A stretch of DNA of 17,009 nucleotides from Clostridia bacterium (GCA_017522515.1 JAFWZH010000109.1:1-17009), one strand, 5' to 3'; counted from the first letter of the stretch, positions 5,577-14,594 are shown. Translations and numbers: made by a program. The notes: generated by a model from the sequence alone, not told the origin.

Positions 5577-7556
5577 ATGTCATTAGAAAAAATAGTAGCT
5601 ATTTCAAACAAATATGGCGCAAATCCTGAGTTTGTGCTTGCAGGTGGTGGTAATACTTCATATAAGGATTCAAAATATCTTTATATTAAAGGTTCAGGTA
5701 CTACTTTGGCGACGATTACAGAGTGTGGTTTCGTGAAAATGAACCGCAAAAAGCTCTCTGCTATGTTCACAAAAGAATATTCTTCAGATGCAGCAGAAAG
5801 AGAAGCACAGGTTCTTGAGGACATGATGGATGCAAGAGAAAAAACAGAGCTTTCAAAACGTCCAAGTGTTGAGACACTCTTGCACAATCTTATAAATTAC
5901 AAGTATATAGTTCATACTCATCCTTCAATGCTTAATGGTATGACCTGCGGTGCAAAAGGTAAAGAGATTGCAAAAGAGCTTTTCGGAGAGGATATAATCT
6001 GGATTGACATTATAGAGCCCGGATACGTTCTTGCGGCAAAGCTTAAAGAAGAAATGGATGCTTATAAAGCAGCAACAGGCAAAGATGCTGATATAATCCT
6101 TCTTCAAAATCACGGTGTGTTTATTGCTGCTAACAGCGAAAGAGAAATCAATAAAAAAACAAAGTATGTTTTTGATAAAATCGAAAGCAAAATCACAAGA
6201 AAGCCTGATTTTAAACCTGTTGAGTTTAATAAAGAAAAGGCAGCTCTTGTTGCACCTGCAATCAGAATGCTCTTAAAGAAAGCAAATGATTCAGCTTCTT
6301 CAATTGTGACTTTCTGTACAAATAAAGAAGTTATGAATTTTGTAAAAGACGAGAAGTCTTTTTATCCCGTTTCTTCTGCATATTCACCGGATCACATTGT
6401 ATATTGTAAACCTTATGCTCTTTATGTTGCTTCTGATGATGATATGGAGAAACAGTATGCACTTATTAAAGAAGGTATAGAAGCATACGTTGCAAAAAAT
6501 GGTTTTGCTCCTAAGATTGTAGCCGTTCAGAATCTCGGTTTCTTCGCTTGGGGAACGAATAAAAAGAATGCTGACATTTGTGCAGAGGTATTTTTGGATG
6601 CTTGCAAGATTGGCGTATATTCCGAAGGCTTCGGTGGCCCATTGTTCATGACACAGTACATGATAGACTTTATTTGTAACTGGGAAGTTGAGTCTTACCG
6701 TTCTAAGGTAAGTCTTGCAGGAGGCGCGGCTCTCAGACTTAACGAAAAAATCGCAATCGTTACAGGTAGTGCACAAGGCTTTGGTCAAGGTATAGCTGAT
6801 GAAATGCTTAAACAAGGCGCAAATGTTGTTATTGCAGACCTTAATTATGATCTCGCAAAAGCAAACAGCGACAATATGAATGATAAATACGGCAAGAACA
6901 AAACAATTGCTTGCAGAGCAGATGTAGGCAATGAGGAAGCAGTTACAGATATGGTTTATACAACAGTTCTTGCATACGGTGGACTTGATATTTTCGTAAA
7001 CAACGCAGGTATCGCTATTGCAGGTGCACTTGAGGAAATGACTGTTCCCAAGTTTGAGCTTGTTACAAAGATTAACTACACAGCTTATTATCTTTGCGCT
7101 AAATTAGCTTCAAGAATCATGAAGATTCAAAATAAATTTGCACCTGATTATCCTATGGATATTATTCAAATTAACTCTAAATCAGGACTTGCAGGCAGCA
7201 ACAAAAACTTTGCTTATGCAGGTAGTAAATTTGGTGGTATTGGTCTCACACAGAGCTTTGCTCTTGAGCTTGTTCCTTATAACATTAAGGTTAATGCAAT
7301 TTGTCCCGGAAATCTTCTTAATGGTCCTTTATGGTCTGATCCTGAGAAAGGCCTTTTTGTACAATACTTTAAGGCAGGTAAAGTTCCCGGAGCTAAGAGT
7401 GTTGCTGACGTTCGTGAATTTTATGAGAGTAAAGTTCCCATGCATCGCGGATGTGAAATTATAGATGTTGCAAGAGCGATATTCTATATTGTTGAACAGG
7501 AGTATGAGACAGGACAAGCAATCCCCGTAACAGGCGGACAAAATATGCTTAACTGA
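5577..7556 (+). CDS. Class II aldolase / short-chain dehydrogenase fusion (RhaD-type bifunctional enzyme)
   Basis: The 659-residue product joins two enzymes. Residues 1 to about 385 form a class II aldolase/adducin domain: a likely catalytic glutamate E99 (PSVETLLH) and zinc ligands H113, H115 (HTHP) and H179 (QNHGVF). Residues from about 390 form an NAD(P)-dependent short-chain dehydrogenase: TGSAQGFG at 396-403 binds the cofactor, NNAG follows, and S534, Y547 and K551 (YAGSK) are catalytic. In relatives such as Bacillus YuxG/RhaEW, the aldolase splits rhamnulose 1-phosphate into dihydroxyacetone phosphate and L-lactaldehyde, and the dehydrogenase half converts the aldehyde. Length matches that family. 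No rhamnose isomerase or kinase is nearby, so the substrate may be another sugar. CAGGAGG precedes ATG. Own promoter at 5509; hairpin terminator after it. Confidence 0.9.
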   Translation: MSLEKIVAISNKYGANPEFVLAGGGNTSYKDSKYLYIKGSGTTLATITECGFVKMNRKKLSAMFTKEYSSDAAEREAQVLEDMMDAREKTELSKRPSVETLLHNLINYKYIVHTHPSMLNGMTCGAKGKEIAKELFGEDIIWIDIIEPGYVLAAKLKEEMDAYKAATGKDADIILLQNHGVFIAANSEREINKKTKYVFDKIESKITRKPDFKPVEFNKEKAALVAPAIRMLLKKANDSASSIVTFCTNKEVMNFVKDEKSFYPVSSAYSPDHIVYCKPYALYVASDDDMEKQYALIKEGIEAYVAKNGFAPKIVAVQNLGFFAWGTNKKNADICAEVFLDACKIGVYSEGFGGPLFMTQYMIDFICNWEVESYRSKVSLAGGAALRLNEKIAIVTGSAQGFGQGIADEMLKQGANVVIADLNYDLAKANSDNMNDKYGKNKTIACRADVGNEEAVTDMVYTTVLAYGGLDIFVNNAGIAIAGALEEMTVPKFELVTKINYTAYYLCAKLASRIMKIQNKFAPDYPMDIIQINSKSGLAGSNKNFAYAGSKFGGIGLTQSFALELVPYNIKVNAICPGNLLNGPLWSDPEKGLFVQYFKAGKVPGAKSVADVREFYESKVPMHRGCEIIDVARAIFYIVEQEYETGQAIPVTGGQNMLN

Positions 7557-7592
7557 TAAGATATTACGATTGTTTGTTAGTGAATAAATAAC

Positions 7593-7656
7593 TCCGCAGT
7601 CGCGCCTTTTTATTTGTTTTTTATAAAAGGGCGCGGCCTTGCGGAATTGTTTGTGT
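7593..7656 (+). terminator. Long hairpin terminator after the aldolase fusion
   Basis: Two stacked stems: TCCGCA (7593-7598) with TGCGGA (7640-7645), and an inner stem of 13 pairs with one G-U (7601-7613 with 7623-7635), separated by a small internal loop. A T-rich tract (7647-7656) follows. The T tract is interrupted by G, so termination may be partial. Confidence 0.65.
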
Positions 7657-7702
7657 AATGGAGTTATATTAATTATTGCCTAAAACAGATTAAGGAGGAA
7701 AC

Positions 7703-9676
7703 ATGGCAAATAAAAATGCATACACCAACGATAGTATTACCGCTTTGGTAGGCCCGGACAGGGTTAGGAAAAAACCTGCCGCAATATTGGGCTCCGATGG
7801 TCTTGAAGGTTGCCAACATACTTTCATTGAAATACTTGCCAATTCAATAGATGAGGCAAGGGAAGGCTACGGTAAAGTAATTGAGATAACGAGATTTAAA
7901 GATAAGTCTATTCAAATTCGTGACTATGGTCGCGGATGTCCTGTGGACTACAATGAAAAAGAAAAGAGATACAATTGGGAGCTTGTTTACTGTGAGCTTT
8001 ATGCCGGCGGTAAGTACAATACAAATGATGGTGAGAATTATGAGTACAGTTTAGGTACGAATGGTCTTGGTAGTTGTGCTACCCAATACAGCTCCGAATA
8101 TATGGATGTTACCGTTTATAAAGATGGCTATAAATATGATTTGCATTTCGAAAAAGGCTTTAATATAGGCGGTTTAAAAAAAGAAAAATTTGACTACAAG
8201 CAATCAGGTACTCTTCAAAAATGGAAGCCTGACCTTGAAGTTTTCAATGATATTAATATTCCGCTGGAATTTTTTACTACTATGTTAAAAAAGCAAGCGG
8301 TAGTAAATGCCGGACTTAAATTCAAGTTTTATGATGAAGAAACGAATCAAAGATTTGAATTCTTATACGATAACGGTATTACTGATTATGTAAAAGAAAT
8401 TTCCTCGGGCAAGGAGATAACAGGCGTGCAGTTTTCCGAATCCTCCGCAAAAGGTCGTGACCGCGCAGATAAGCCTGAGTATAAAGTTAAAATGCAATTT
8501 GCATTTTGCTTCAACAATGAAATTAATTTGATTGAATATTATCATAACTCAAGTTTTCTTGAAAACGGCGGTTCCCCGGATAAAGCTGTAAAGAACGCTT
8601 TTGTTAGTGAAATTGATAAATATATAAAATCACAAGGTAAATATAACAAAGATGAAAGTAAAATTTCATTTGCAGATATACAGGATAGTTTGATTATTGT
8701 AACTAACTCTTTTTCTACAATGACAAGCTATGAGAATCAAACGAAAAAGGCCATTAACAATAAATTTATTCAAGAGGCAATGACTGATTTTATCAAACAA
8801 CGTCTTGAGATTTTCTTTATTGAGAATAAGCTTGAGGCTGATAAGGTTATGGAACAGGTTCTTGTAAATAAAAGAAGTAGGGAATCTGCAGAAAAACAGC
8901 GTATCAATATTAAGAAAAAGCTTCAAGGCAATATTGATATGACAAACAGAGTAAAAAAGTTTGTTGATTGCAGAACAAAGGACGCTGAAAGAAGGGAACT
9001 CTACATAGTAGAGGGTGACTCTGCTTTGGGCTCTGTAAAATTAAGCCGAGACAGTGAATTTCAGGCAATTATGCCATTAAGAGGTAAAATTTTAAACTGT
9101 TTAAAAGCAGATTACAGTAAAATATTTGAAAGTGATGTTATTGTTGACCTTATAAGAGTTTTGGGATGCGGAGTAGAGGTTAAATCGAAACACAAAGACT
9201 TAACAATGTTTGATATGGACAGTCTCAGATGGGCAAAGATTATAATTTGTACAGACGCAGATGTTGACGGTTTCCAAATCAGAACACTTGTATTGGCTAT
9301 GATTTACAGATTAATGCCTACACTTATTCAAGAAGGCAAAGTATTCATAGCAGAGACACCACTTTATGAAATTACGTGTAAGAACAAAACATATTTTGCT
9401 TATGATGATAAAGAAAAAGCAAAGATTCTTGAAGAAATTACAAGTACGGGACGAGTGACGATACAACGTTCAAAAGGTCTCGGTGAAAATACTGCGGAAA
9501 TGATGGCGCAAACTACTATGAATCCTTCCTCAAGAAGATTGATAAAGGTTATGCCCGAAGAGGCAGAAAAAACAGCGTACTATTTTGAGATGCTTCTTGG
9601 TGATGCACTTGAGGCAAGAAAAGAGCACATACGTGAATGCGGACATCTTTATCTTGATGAGTTGGATGTAATGTGA
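7703..9676 (+). CDS. parE: Type IIA topoisomerase subunit B (ParE-like, divergent)
   Basis: ATPase subunit of a type II topoisomerase, 657 residues, the usual ParE length. The GHKL ATPase site has E43 and N47 (EILANSIDEA), D74 with RGCP (DYGRGCP; Y75 replaces the usual Asn) and the lid TNGLGS (119-124). The transducer has the QTK loop at 346-348, whose lysine contacts ATP. The TOPRIM domain has EGDS (437-440), PLRGKILN, and D518, D520, D522 (DADVDG) for magnesium. RSKGLGE lies at 589-595. All catalytic residues are kept, though many flanking positions differ from GyrB, as in the second topoisomerase of Clostridia. GGAGG precedes the ATG; the partner subunit begins ten bases after the stop. 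ParE rather than GyrB is inferred from the pairing and the partner's C-terminal domain. Confidence 0.85.
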   Translation: MANKNAYTNDSITALVGPDRVRKKPAAILGSDGLEGCQHTFIEILANSIDEAREGYGKVIEITRFKDKSIQIRDYGRGCPVDYNEKEKRYNWELVYCELYAGGKYNTNDGENYEYSLGTNGLGSCATQYSSEYMDVTVYKDGYKYDLHFEKGFNIGGLKKEKFDYKQSGTLQKWKPDLEVFNDINIPLEFFTTMLKKQAVVNAGLKFKFYDEETNQRFEFLYDNGITDYVKEISSGKEITGVQFSESSAKGRDRADKPEYKVKMQFAFCFNNEINLIEYYHNSSFLENGGSPDKAVKNAFVSEIDKYIKSQGKYNKDESKISFADIQDSLIIVTNSFSTMTSYENQTKKAINNKFIQEAMTDFIKQRLEIFFIENKLEADKVMEQVLVNKRSRESAEKQRINIKKKLQGNIDMTNRVKKFVDCRTKDAERRELYIVEGDSALGSVKLSRDSEFQAIMPLRGKILNCLKADYSKIFESDVIVDLIRVLGCGVEVKSKHKDLTMFDMDSLRWAKIIICTDADVDGFQIRTLVLAMIYRLMPTLIQEGKVFIAETPLYEITCKNKTYFAYDDKEKAKILEEITSTGRVTIQRSKGLGENTAEMMAQTTMNPSSRRLIKVMPEEAEKTAYYFEMLLGDALEARKEHIRECGHLYLDELDVM

Positions 9677-9686
9677 GGTAAGTTTT

Positions 9687-11909
9687 ATGGCTAAAAAGAA
9701 AAATGATAATAATTTAACAGAGAATATAAAACCCGAAAGTCCTTGCGTTGAACAATATATTACTGACACATTAGAAGAAAACTATATGCCTTACGCAATG
9801 AGTGTTATTGTTTCACGTGCTATCCCTGAAATTGATGGACTTAAGCCGTCACACAGGAAACTTCTTTATACCATGTATAAGAAAGGTCTTATTAACGGTA
9901 GTCGTACCAAGTCAGCTAACATTGTGGGAGAAACAATGAAACTTAACCCACACGGTGATATGGCTATATACGAAACAATGGTACGTATGACAAGAGACCA
10001 CAGCGCTCTTTTACATCCTTATGTTGATTCAAAGGGTAACTTCGGTAAACATTACTCAAGAGATATGGCTTTTGCTGCTCCTCGTTATACAGAGGCTAAA
10101 CTTGAGAAAATTTGTGAAGAGCTTTTTAAAGATATTGATAAAGATACAGTAGATTTTGTAGATAACTATGATGGCGAAATGAAAGAACCAACATTGCTTC
10201 CCGTTACATTTCCGACTATTTTAGTTAACCCAAATCAGGGTGTTGCCGTTGGTATGGCAACGAATATATGTAGTTTTAACTTACATGAAATTTGTGATGC
10301 TACATGTGCATATATAGACAATAAGCAAGCAGATTTGCTCCAGTATATTACATCACCTGATTTTTCAACAGGTGGTACTGTAATTTACACCAAAAAGGTC
10401 CTTGAAAATATTATTGAAACAGGTCGCGGAAGTATAAAAATTCGCGGCAAATACAGATTTGATAAAGCAGGCAATTGCGTAGAAATATATGAGATTCCGT
10501 ATAGTACAACATCAGAAGCTATAATGGAAGAAATCATAAAAGTTGTAAAAGAAGGCAAAATCAAGGATATACTTGATGTGCGCGATGAGACAGATTTAAG
10601 TGGCCTAAAAATCACAATCGATATAAGAAAATCTGCAAATGCAGAGGAAATAATGAACAAGCTCTACAAATTTACATCTTTGGAGTCTTCTTTTGCATGT
10701 AATTTTAATGTGCTTATTAACGGACGCCCAAATGTTTTGGGAGTCAGAAGCCTTATTGAAGAGTGGCTTAAATTCAGAATAGGTTGTATTAAAAGACAGT
10801 TAACATATGAGATAAAGCAAAAGAAGGATCGTTTGCATTTGCTTAAGGGCTTAGATAAAATACTCCTTGATATCGATAAAGCAATCAAGATTATAAGAGA
10901 GACAGAACATGACGATCTTGTTATTCCCAATTTGATGTGGGGATTTGGTATTGATGAAATTCAAGCCAATTTTATTGCAGAAATAAAATTACGTAATTTA
11001 AACAAAGAGTATATCTTAAACAAATTAGATGAAATCGACAGACTTCTCAAAGATATTGCCGATATGGAGGATATGCTCAATAAAGAAAACAGAATAAAAA
11101 CAAGAATTAAACATGAGCTTCGAGCAATAGAAAAGAAGTATGCAAAAGACCGTCTTACTGATGTTATAAATGAAGAAGAAATTACAGTTATTACAAATGA
11201 GCACCTTATCGAAGAGTATAATCTTAAAATATTCCTCACAAAAGACGGATATTTAAAGAAAATACCTCTTACTGCTTTAAGGTCTTCTCCCGAACAAAAA
11301 TTAAAAGAAGGAGATACGATAATTCAGGAAGCAGAGTGGCACAATAAGTCAGAAATTATTTTTGTTTCTGACAAGCAAGCAGTATATAAAATGAAAATAC
11401 ATGAGTTGCCTGACAGTAAAGCAGGTGCATTAGGTGATTACTTACAAAATATACTGGGACTTGATACGGACGAGCGTATTTTGTATTTTATTGTAACAGA
11501 TGACTATTCAGGAGAAGTACTCTTTGCTTACGAGAACGGAAAAGTGTCAAAAATCCCGCTGAACGCCTATGAAACTAAAAATAACAGGAAAAAGCTTATT
11601 AATGCTTACGGAAATGCCGCACCTCTTGTAGATGTTTTGTATATAAAGGAAGACAGTGAGATTGCATTGTGCAGCACAAACGACAGAATTCTCGTAGCTA
11701 ATTCATCTCTCATCCCGCTTAAAACTACAAAGAGTTCGCAAGGCGTTCAAGTTCTCAAGCTGAAAAAGGATTATAAGCTAAAATATATGAGAATGGCAGA
11801 AAGCTGCGGCTTTGCAGATTATAAGGTATATAGGACAAAAAATATTCCTATTGCGGGCAGTTTCGTAAAGGATGCAGATAAGCCCGGCGAACAACTTACA
11901 TTGTTTTAA
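9687..11909 (+). CDS. parC: Type IIA topoisomerase subunit A (ParC-like)
   Basis: DNA-cleaving subunit, 740 residues. The active-site tyrosine is Y134, next to R133 (APRYTEAKL), in the winged-helix domain. The tower follows (VNPNQGVAVGMATN), then a long coiled coil at about 365-500 and a C-terminal beta-propeller with degenerate blades (from about 505). I see no GyrA box (QRRGGKG pattern) in the propeller, so the enzyme should relax and decatenate rather than introduce negative supercoils. In the quinolone pocket, NPHGDMAIYE places M92 where E. coli GyrA has Ser83 and E96 where it has Asp87, so half of the drug-binding metal bridge is absent. TGAGGTAAG precedes the ATG, close behind subunit B. 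A dedicated gyrase A gene must lie elsewhere if this is topoisomerase IV. Confidence 0.87.
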   Translation: MAKKKNDNNLTENIKPESPCVEQYITDTLEENYMPYAMSVIVSRAIPEIDGLKPSHRKLLYTMYKKGLINGSRTKSANIVGETMKLNPHGDMAIYETMVRMTRDHSALLHPYVDSKGNFGKHYSRDMAFAAPRYTEAKLEKICEELFKDIDKDTVDFVDNYDGEMKEPTLLPVTFPTILVNPNQGVAVGMATNICSFNLHEICDATCAYIDNKQADLLQYITSPDFSTGGTVIYTKKVLENIIETGRGSIKIRGKYRFDKAGNCVEIYEIPYSTTSEAIMEEIIKVVKEGKIKDILDVRDETDLSGLKITIDIRKSANAEEIMNKLYKFTSLESSFACNFNVLINGRPNVLGVRSLIEEWLKFRIGCIKRQLTYEIKQKKDRLHLLKGLDKILLDIDKAIKIIRETEHDDLVIPNLMWGFGIDEIQANFIAEIKLRNLNKEYILNKLDEIDRLLKDIADMEDMLNKENRIKTRIKHELRAIEKKYAKDRLTDVINEEEITVITNEHLIEEYNLKIFLTKDGYLKKIPLTALRSSPEQKLKEGDTIIQEAEWHNKSEIIFVSDKQAVYKMKIHELPDSKAGALGDYLQNILGLDTDERILYFIVTDDYSGEVLFAYENGKVSKIPLNAYETKNNRKKLINAYGNAAPLVDVLYIKEDSEIALCSTNDRILVANSSLIPLKTTKSSQGVQVLKLKKDYKLKYMRMAESCGFADYKVYRTKNIPIAGSFVKDADKPGEQLTLF

Positions 11910-11949
11910 ATTAAAAATATAAAATTATAATAAATCCGGAGGTTTAATT

Positions 11950-13137
11950 ATGAACAAAGAAGAATTGATTTTAAAGCTTAATGACGCAGATGTTAATGTA
12001 CGTCTTGATTCATTAAAACAACTTATGGCAATGATTAAAGCAGGTGAAATAGAAGCACCTAAGCAAGGAAATGATGTTAATAACCACATTCACACAACAT
12101 TTTCTTTTTCACCTTATTCACCAACTAAGGCAGTTTGGATGGCATACAATGCAGGACTTCAAACTGCAGGTATTATGGACCATGACTCACTCAGCGGTGC
12201 AAGAGAGTTTATCGAGGCAGGTAAAATCGTAGGCATTCTCACAACAATCGGTGTTGAGTGCAGAGTAAACATGAAAAACACTCCTTTAGGTGATAAAAGA
12301 ATAAACAACCCAGACCAAAAGGGTATTGCTTATTGCACCATGCATGGTGTACCTCATCAGCATATTGATGAAGTTGTTAACTTTTTTAAGCCCTATGTGG
12401 CAAAAAGAAATGAACGTAATCGCAAGATGATTGACAGAATCAACGAGCTCACAGCACCTTACGGAATACACACAGACTTTGACAAAGACGTAGTGCCGCT
12501 TTCCGAATTTGTTAACGGAGGAAGTATTACAGAGCGTCATCTTCTTTTTGCTTTGTCTAAGAAAATCACAGAGCGTTTTGGCAAAGGAGAAGCAGTTGTA
12601 AAATTCCTTACAGAAGACATGGGAATCGCAGTAAGCGGTAAAGTAAGAGGCTTCCTTGAGGATTCCGATAATGTAAATTACGAATACGACCTTCTCGGCG
12701 CTCTTAAAAGTAATCTTGTAGAAAAATTCTACATTGATGCTGACGAAGAATGTCCCGACGTTACGGAAATGATTGCTCTCGCAGCTAAAATCAACGCATT
12801 TTCAGCTTATGCATATTTGGGAGACGTAGGCGATTCTGTAACAGGAGATAAGAAAACACAAAAATTCGAAGATGATTACATTGATTTGCTCTTTGATGTT
12901 ATCAAAGATTTAAAATTCAAGGCAGTTACATATATGCCTTCAAGAAATACAATGGAACAGCTTCGCAGAATACGCTCAATGTGCGATAAATACGGATTCT
13001 TCCAGATTAGCGGAGAAGACATTAACTCTCCCAGACAGTCATTTATTTGTGAAGCCCAGAGAAATCCTGAGTTCGCAAATCTCTATGAGTCTACAATGAC
13101 TTTGATTCGTCACGAAGCTGAAAACAGTACTATTTAA
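11950..13137 (+). CDS. PHP-domain metal-dependent phosphoesterase
   Basis: The 395-residue product carries a polymerase-and-histidinol-phosphatase (PHP) domain, a trinuclear-metal hydrolase fold. Motif I is NHIHTTFSFSP (H46, H48), motif II is IMDHDS (D77, H78), then GVEC (E103), with a late acidic residue in SGEDINSP (D357). Candidate histidine ligands lie in MHGVPHQH (132-138). The first 40 residues are a charged helical leader. PHP proteins include histidinol phosphatases, polymerase proofreading domains and nucleotide or sugar-phosphate hydrolases; this stand-alone, larger member is not one I can place. GGAGG precedes ATG, 40 bases behind the topoisomerase A gene and 27 bases ahead of the next gene, so it is probably co-transcribed. 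Role beyond phosphoester hydrolysis is unknown. Confidence 0.82.
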   Translation: MNKEELILKLNDADVNVRLDSLKQLMAMIKAGEIEAPKQGNDVNNHIHTTFSFSPYSPTKAVWMAYNAGLQTAGIMDHDSLSGAREFIEAGKIVGILTTIGVECRVNMKNTPLGDKRINNPDQKGIAYCTMHGVPHQHIDEVVNFFKPYVAKRNERNRKMIDRINELTAPYGIHTDFDKDVVPLSEFVNGGSITERHLLFALSKKITERFGKGEAVVKFLTEDMGIAVSGKVRGFLEDSDNVNYEYDLLGALKSNLVEKFYIDADEECPDVTEMIALAAKINAFSAYAYLGDVGDSVTGDKKTQKFEDDYIDLLFDVIKDLKFKAVTYMPSRNTMEQLRRIRSMCDKYGFFQISGEDINSPRQSFICEAQRNPEFANLYESTMTLIRHEAENSTI

Positions 13138-13148
13138 TTATATAACCG

Positions 13149-13156
13149 AAAGGATG
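13149..13156 (+). promoter_or_regulatory. Ribosome binding site supporting a TTG start
   Basis: AAAGGATG lies eight bases ahead of TTG at 13165. That TTG opens directly into the FAD-binding strand (KTYDVVVIGGG), and the next in-frame ATG would destroy the dinucleotide-binding fold. Confidence 0.7.
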
Positions 13157-13164
13157 AAAATTAA

Positions 13165-14550
13165 TTGAAAACTTATGATGTAGTAGTCATAGGTGGAGGT
13201 ACAGCAGGCATTTTTGCTGCGTATGAGCTTAACAAACTTCACCCGGAATTAAAAATTTCAATGATAGAACAGGGCAGAACCATACAAAAAAGAATTTGTC
13301 CTATAATTGCAGGTAAAACAAAGGGATGCATTAAGTGTCCCTCCTGCAGCATTATGAATGGTTTTGGCGGCGCCGGTGCATTTTCCGACGGTAAGTTTAA
13401 CTTTACTACGGAATTTGGCGGCTGGCTCAACGACTACATCCCATCTCGAGATGTAATGGATTTAATAGAATATGTTGATACCGTAAATGTTTCTTTTGGC
13501 GCAACGAAAGAAAGATTTTCTACGTATTCGCCGGAGGCAATCAGACTTGAAAGAGAGGCACTTCATCACGATTTGCATCTTTTGCAAGCTTCGGTAAAGC
13601 ATCTTGGTACAGAGAAGAATCTTAAAATACTTTCGAATATGGCAGAAGACCTTGAAAAGAAAATCGACCTAGTTTGCAATACTACTGTGGAACATATTCA
13701 TAAAACATTAAACGGTGAATATGAACTCGACATAAAGGGTGGCGAAACAATTTCGTGTAAGTATCTTATAGTAGCACCCGGACGTTCAGGAGCAGAGTGG
13801 TTCTCTTCGGAATGTAAAAATATGGGAATAAATCTCATTAATAATCAGGTTGATATCGGTGTTCGCGTAGAGTTGCCGGCTGCTGTTTTTGAACATATAA
13901 CAGATGTTGTATATGAAGCCAAGCTTGTATACCGCACAAAGCTCTACGGAGATCAGGTGAGAACATTCTGTATGAATCCTTACGGACACGTTGTAATGGA
14001 AAATGTTGATGGTATTATTACTGTTAACGGACATAGCTACAGTGATGCTTCTTTGAGAAGCCAAAACACGAATTTTGCTTTACTTGTAAGTAATAGATTT
14101 ACGCAACCTTTTAATGAGCCTTACCAATACGGCAAAAGAATTGCATCTCTTTCTAATCTTCTTGGTGACGGTGTTATGGTTCAAAGATTTGGTGACCTTG
14201 TAAAAGGTGTTCGTACAAATGAACATAGGTTGTCTAAGAGCTTTACAAAACCTACGTTAAACGCAACACCGGGTGATTTAAGTCTTGCTTTGCCAAAGAG
14301 ACATCTTGATAATATTATTGAGATGATTTATGCCCTTGATAAGGTTGCTCCCGGAACAGCAAACCATGATACGCTTCTTTACGGAGTGGAGGTTAAGTTC
14401 TACAGTTCGAGAATTGAACTTACAAAAGAATTAGAAACATCTCACACCAATCTTTTCGCCTGCGGTGACGGTGCAGGAGTAACACGCGGACTCTCACAGG
14501 CTGCAGCAAGCGGTGTGTATGTTGCAAGAAACATTTCCAAAAGAATATAA
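13165..14550 (+). CDS. FAD-dependent oxidoreductase (COG2509-like), TTG start
   Basis: The 461-residue product begins with a Rossmann FAD-binding motif (VVVIGGGTAG, residues 6-15) and ends with the second FAD signature (LFACGDGAG...SQAAASGVYVA). In between, a cysteine cluster (C45, C55, C58, C61; GCIKCPSC) leads into GFGGAGAFSDGKF (66-78), the hallmark of the uncharacterised FAD dehydrogenase family COG2509. The CxxCxxC spacing could hold a metal or act in thiol redox chemistry; that is inference. No signal peptide, so cytoplasmic. Start is TTG, set by AAAGGATG; no ATG would keep the nucleotide-binding strand. It lies 27 bases behind the PHP gene and likely ends the topoisomerase operon, although no terminator hairpin is evident before 14595. 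The substrate is unknown. Confidence 0.85.
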   Translation: MKTYDVVVIGGGTAGIFAAYELNKLHPELKISMIEQGRTIQKRICPIIAGKTKGCIKCPSCSIMNGFGGAGAFSDGKFNFTTEFGGWLNDYIPSRDVMDLIEYVDTVNVSFGATKERFSTYSPEAIRLEREALHHDLHLLQASVKHLGTEKNLKILSNMAEDLEKKIDLVCNTTVEHIHKTLNGEYELDIKGGETISCKYLIVAPGRSGAEWFSSECKNMGINLINNQVDIGVRVELPAAVFEHITDVVYEAKLVYRTKLYGDQVRTFCMNPYGHVVMENVDGIITVNGHSYSDASLRSQNTNFALLVSNRFTQPFNEPYQYGKRIASLSNLLGDGVMVQRFGDLVKGVRTNEHRLSKSFTKPTLNATPGDLSLALPKRHLDNIIEMIYALDKVAPGTANHDTLLYGVEVKFYSSRIELTKELETSHTNLFACGDGAGVTRGLSQAAASGVYVARNISKRI

Positions 14551-14594
14551 TTTTTAACAAAAAGTAAATTTTATTAAAAAAAAGGTATTCTTTC

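Noticed and set aside
6384..6815. 143-codon minus-strand frame inside the aldolase fusion
   Set aside because: It lies wholly within a well-supported gene, has no ribosome binding site and shows no domain; it is a shadow frame.
7647..7670. TTGTTT ... TATATT as the promoter of the topoisomerase operon
   Set aside because: The spacer is only 12 bases. The operon needs a promoter in this gap, but I cannot point to a convincing one.
10385..11239. Minus-strand frames within the topoisomerase A gene
   Set aside because: They are Ser/Ile/Leu-rich shadow frames typical of the antisense strand of Lys/Glu/Asp-rich coding DNA.
11901..11931. TTGTTT ... TATAAT as a promoter for the PHP gene
   Set aside because: The -10 is perfect but the spacer is 19 bases, the -35 is poor, and the DNA is almost pure A/T, so chance matches are expected.
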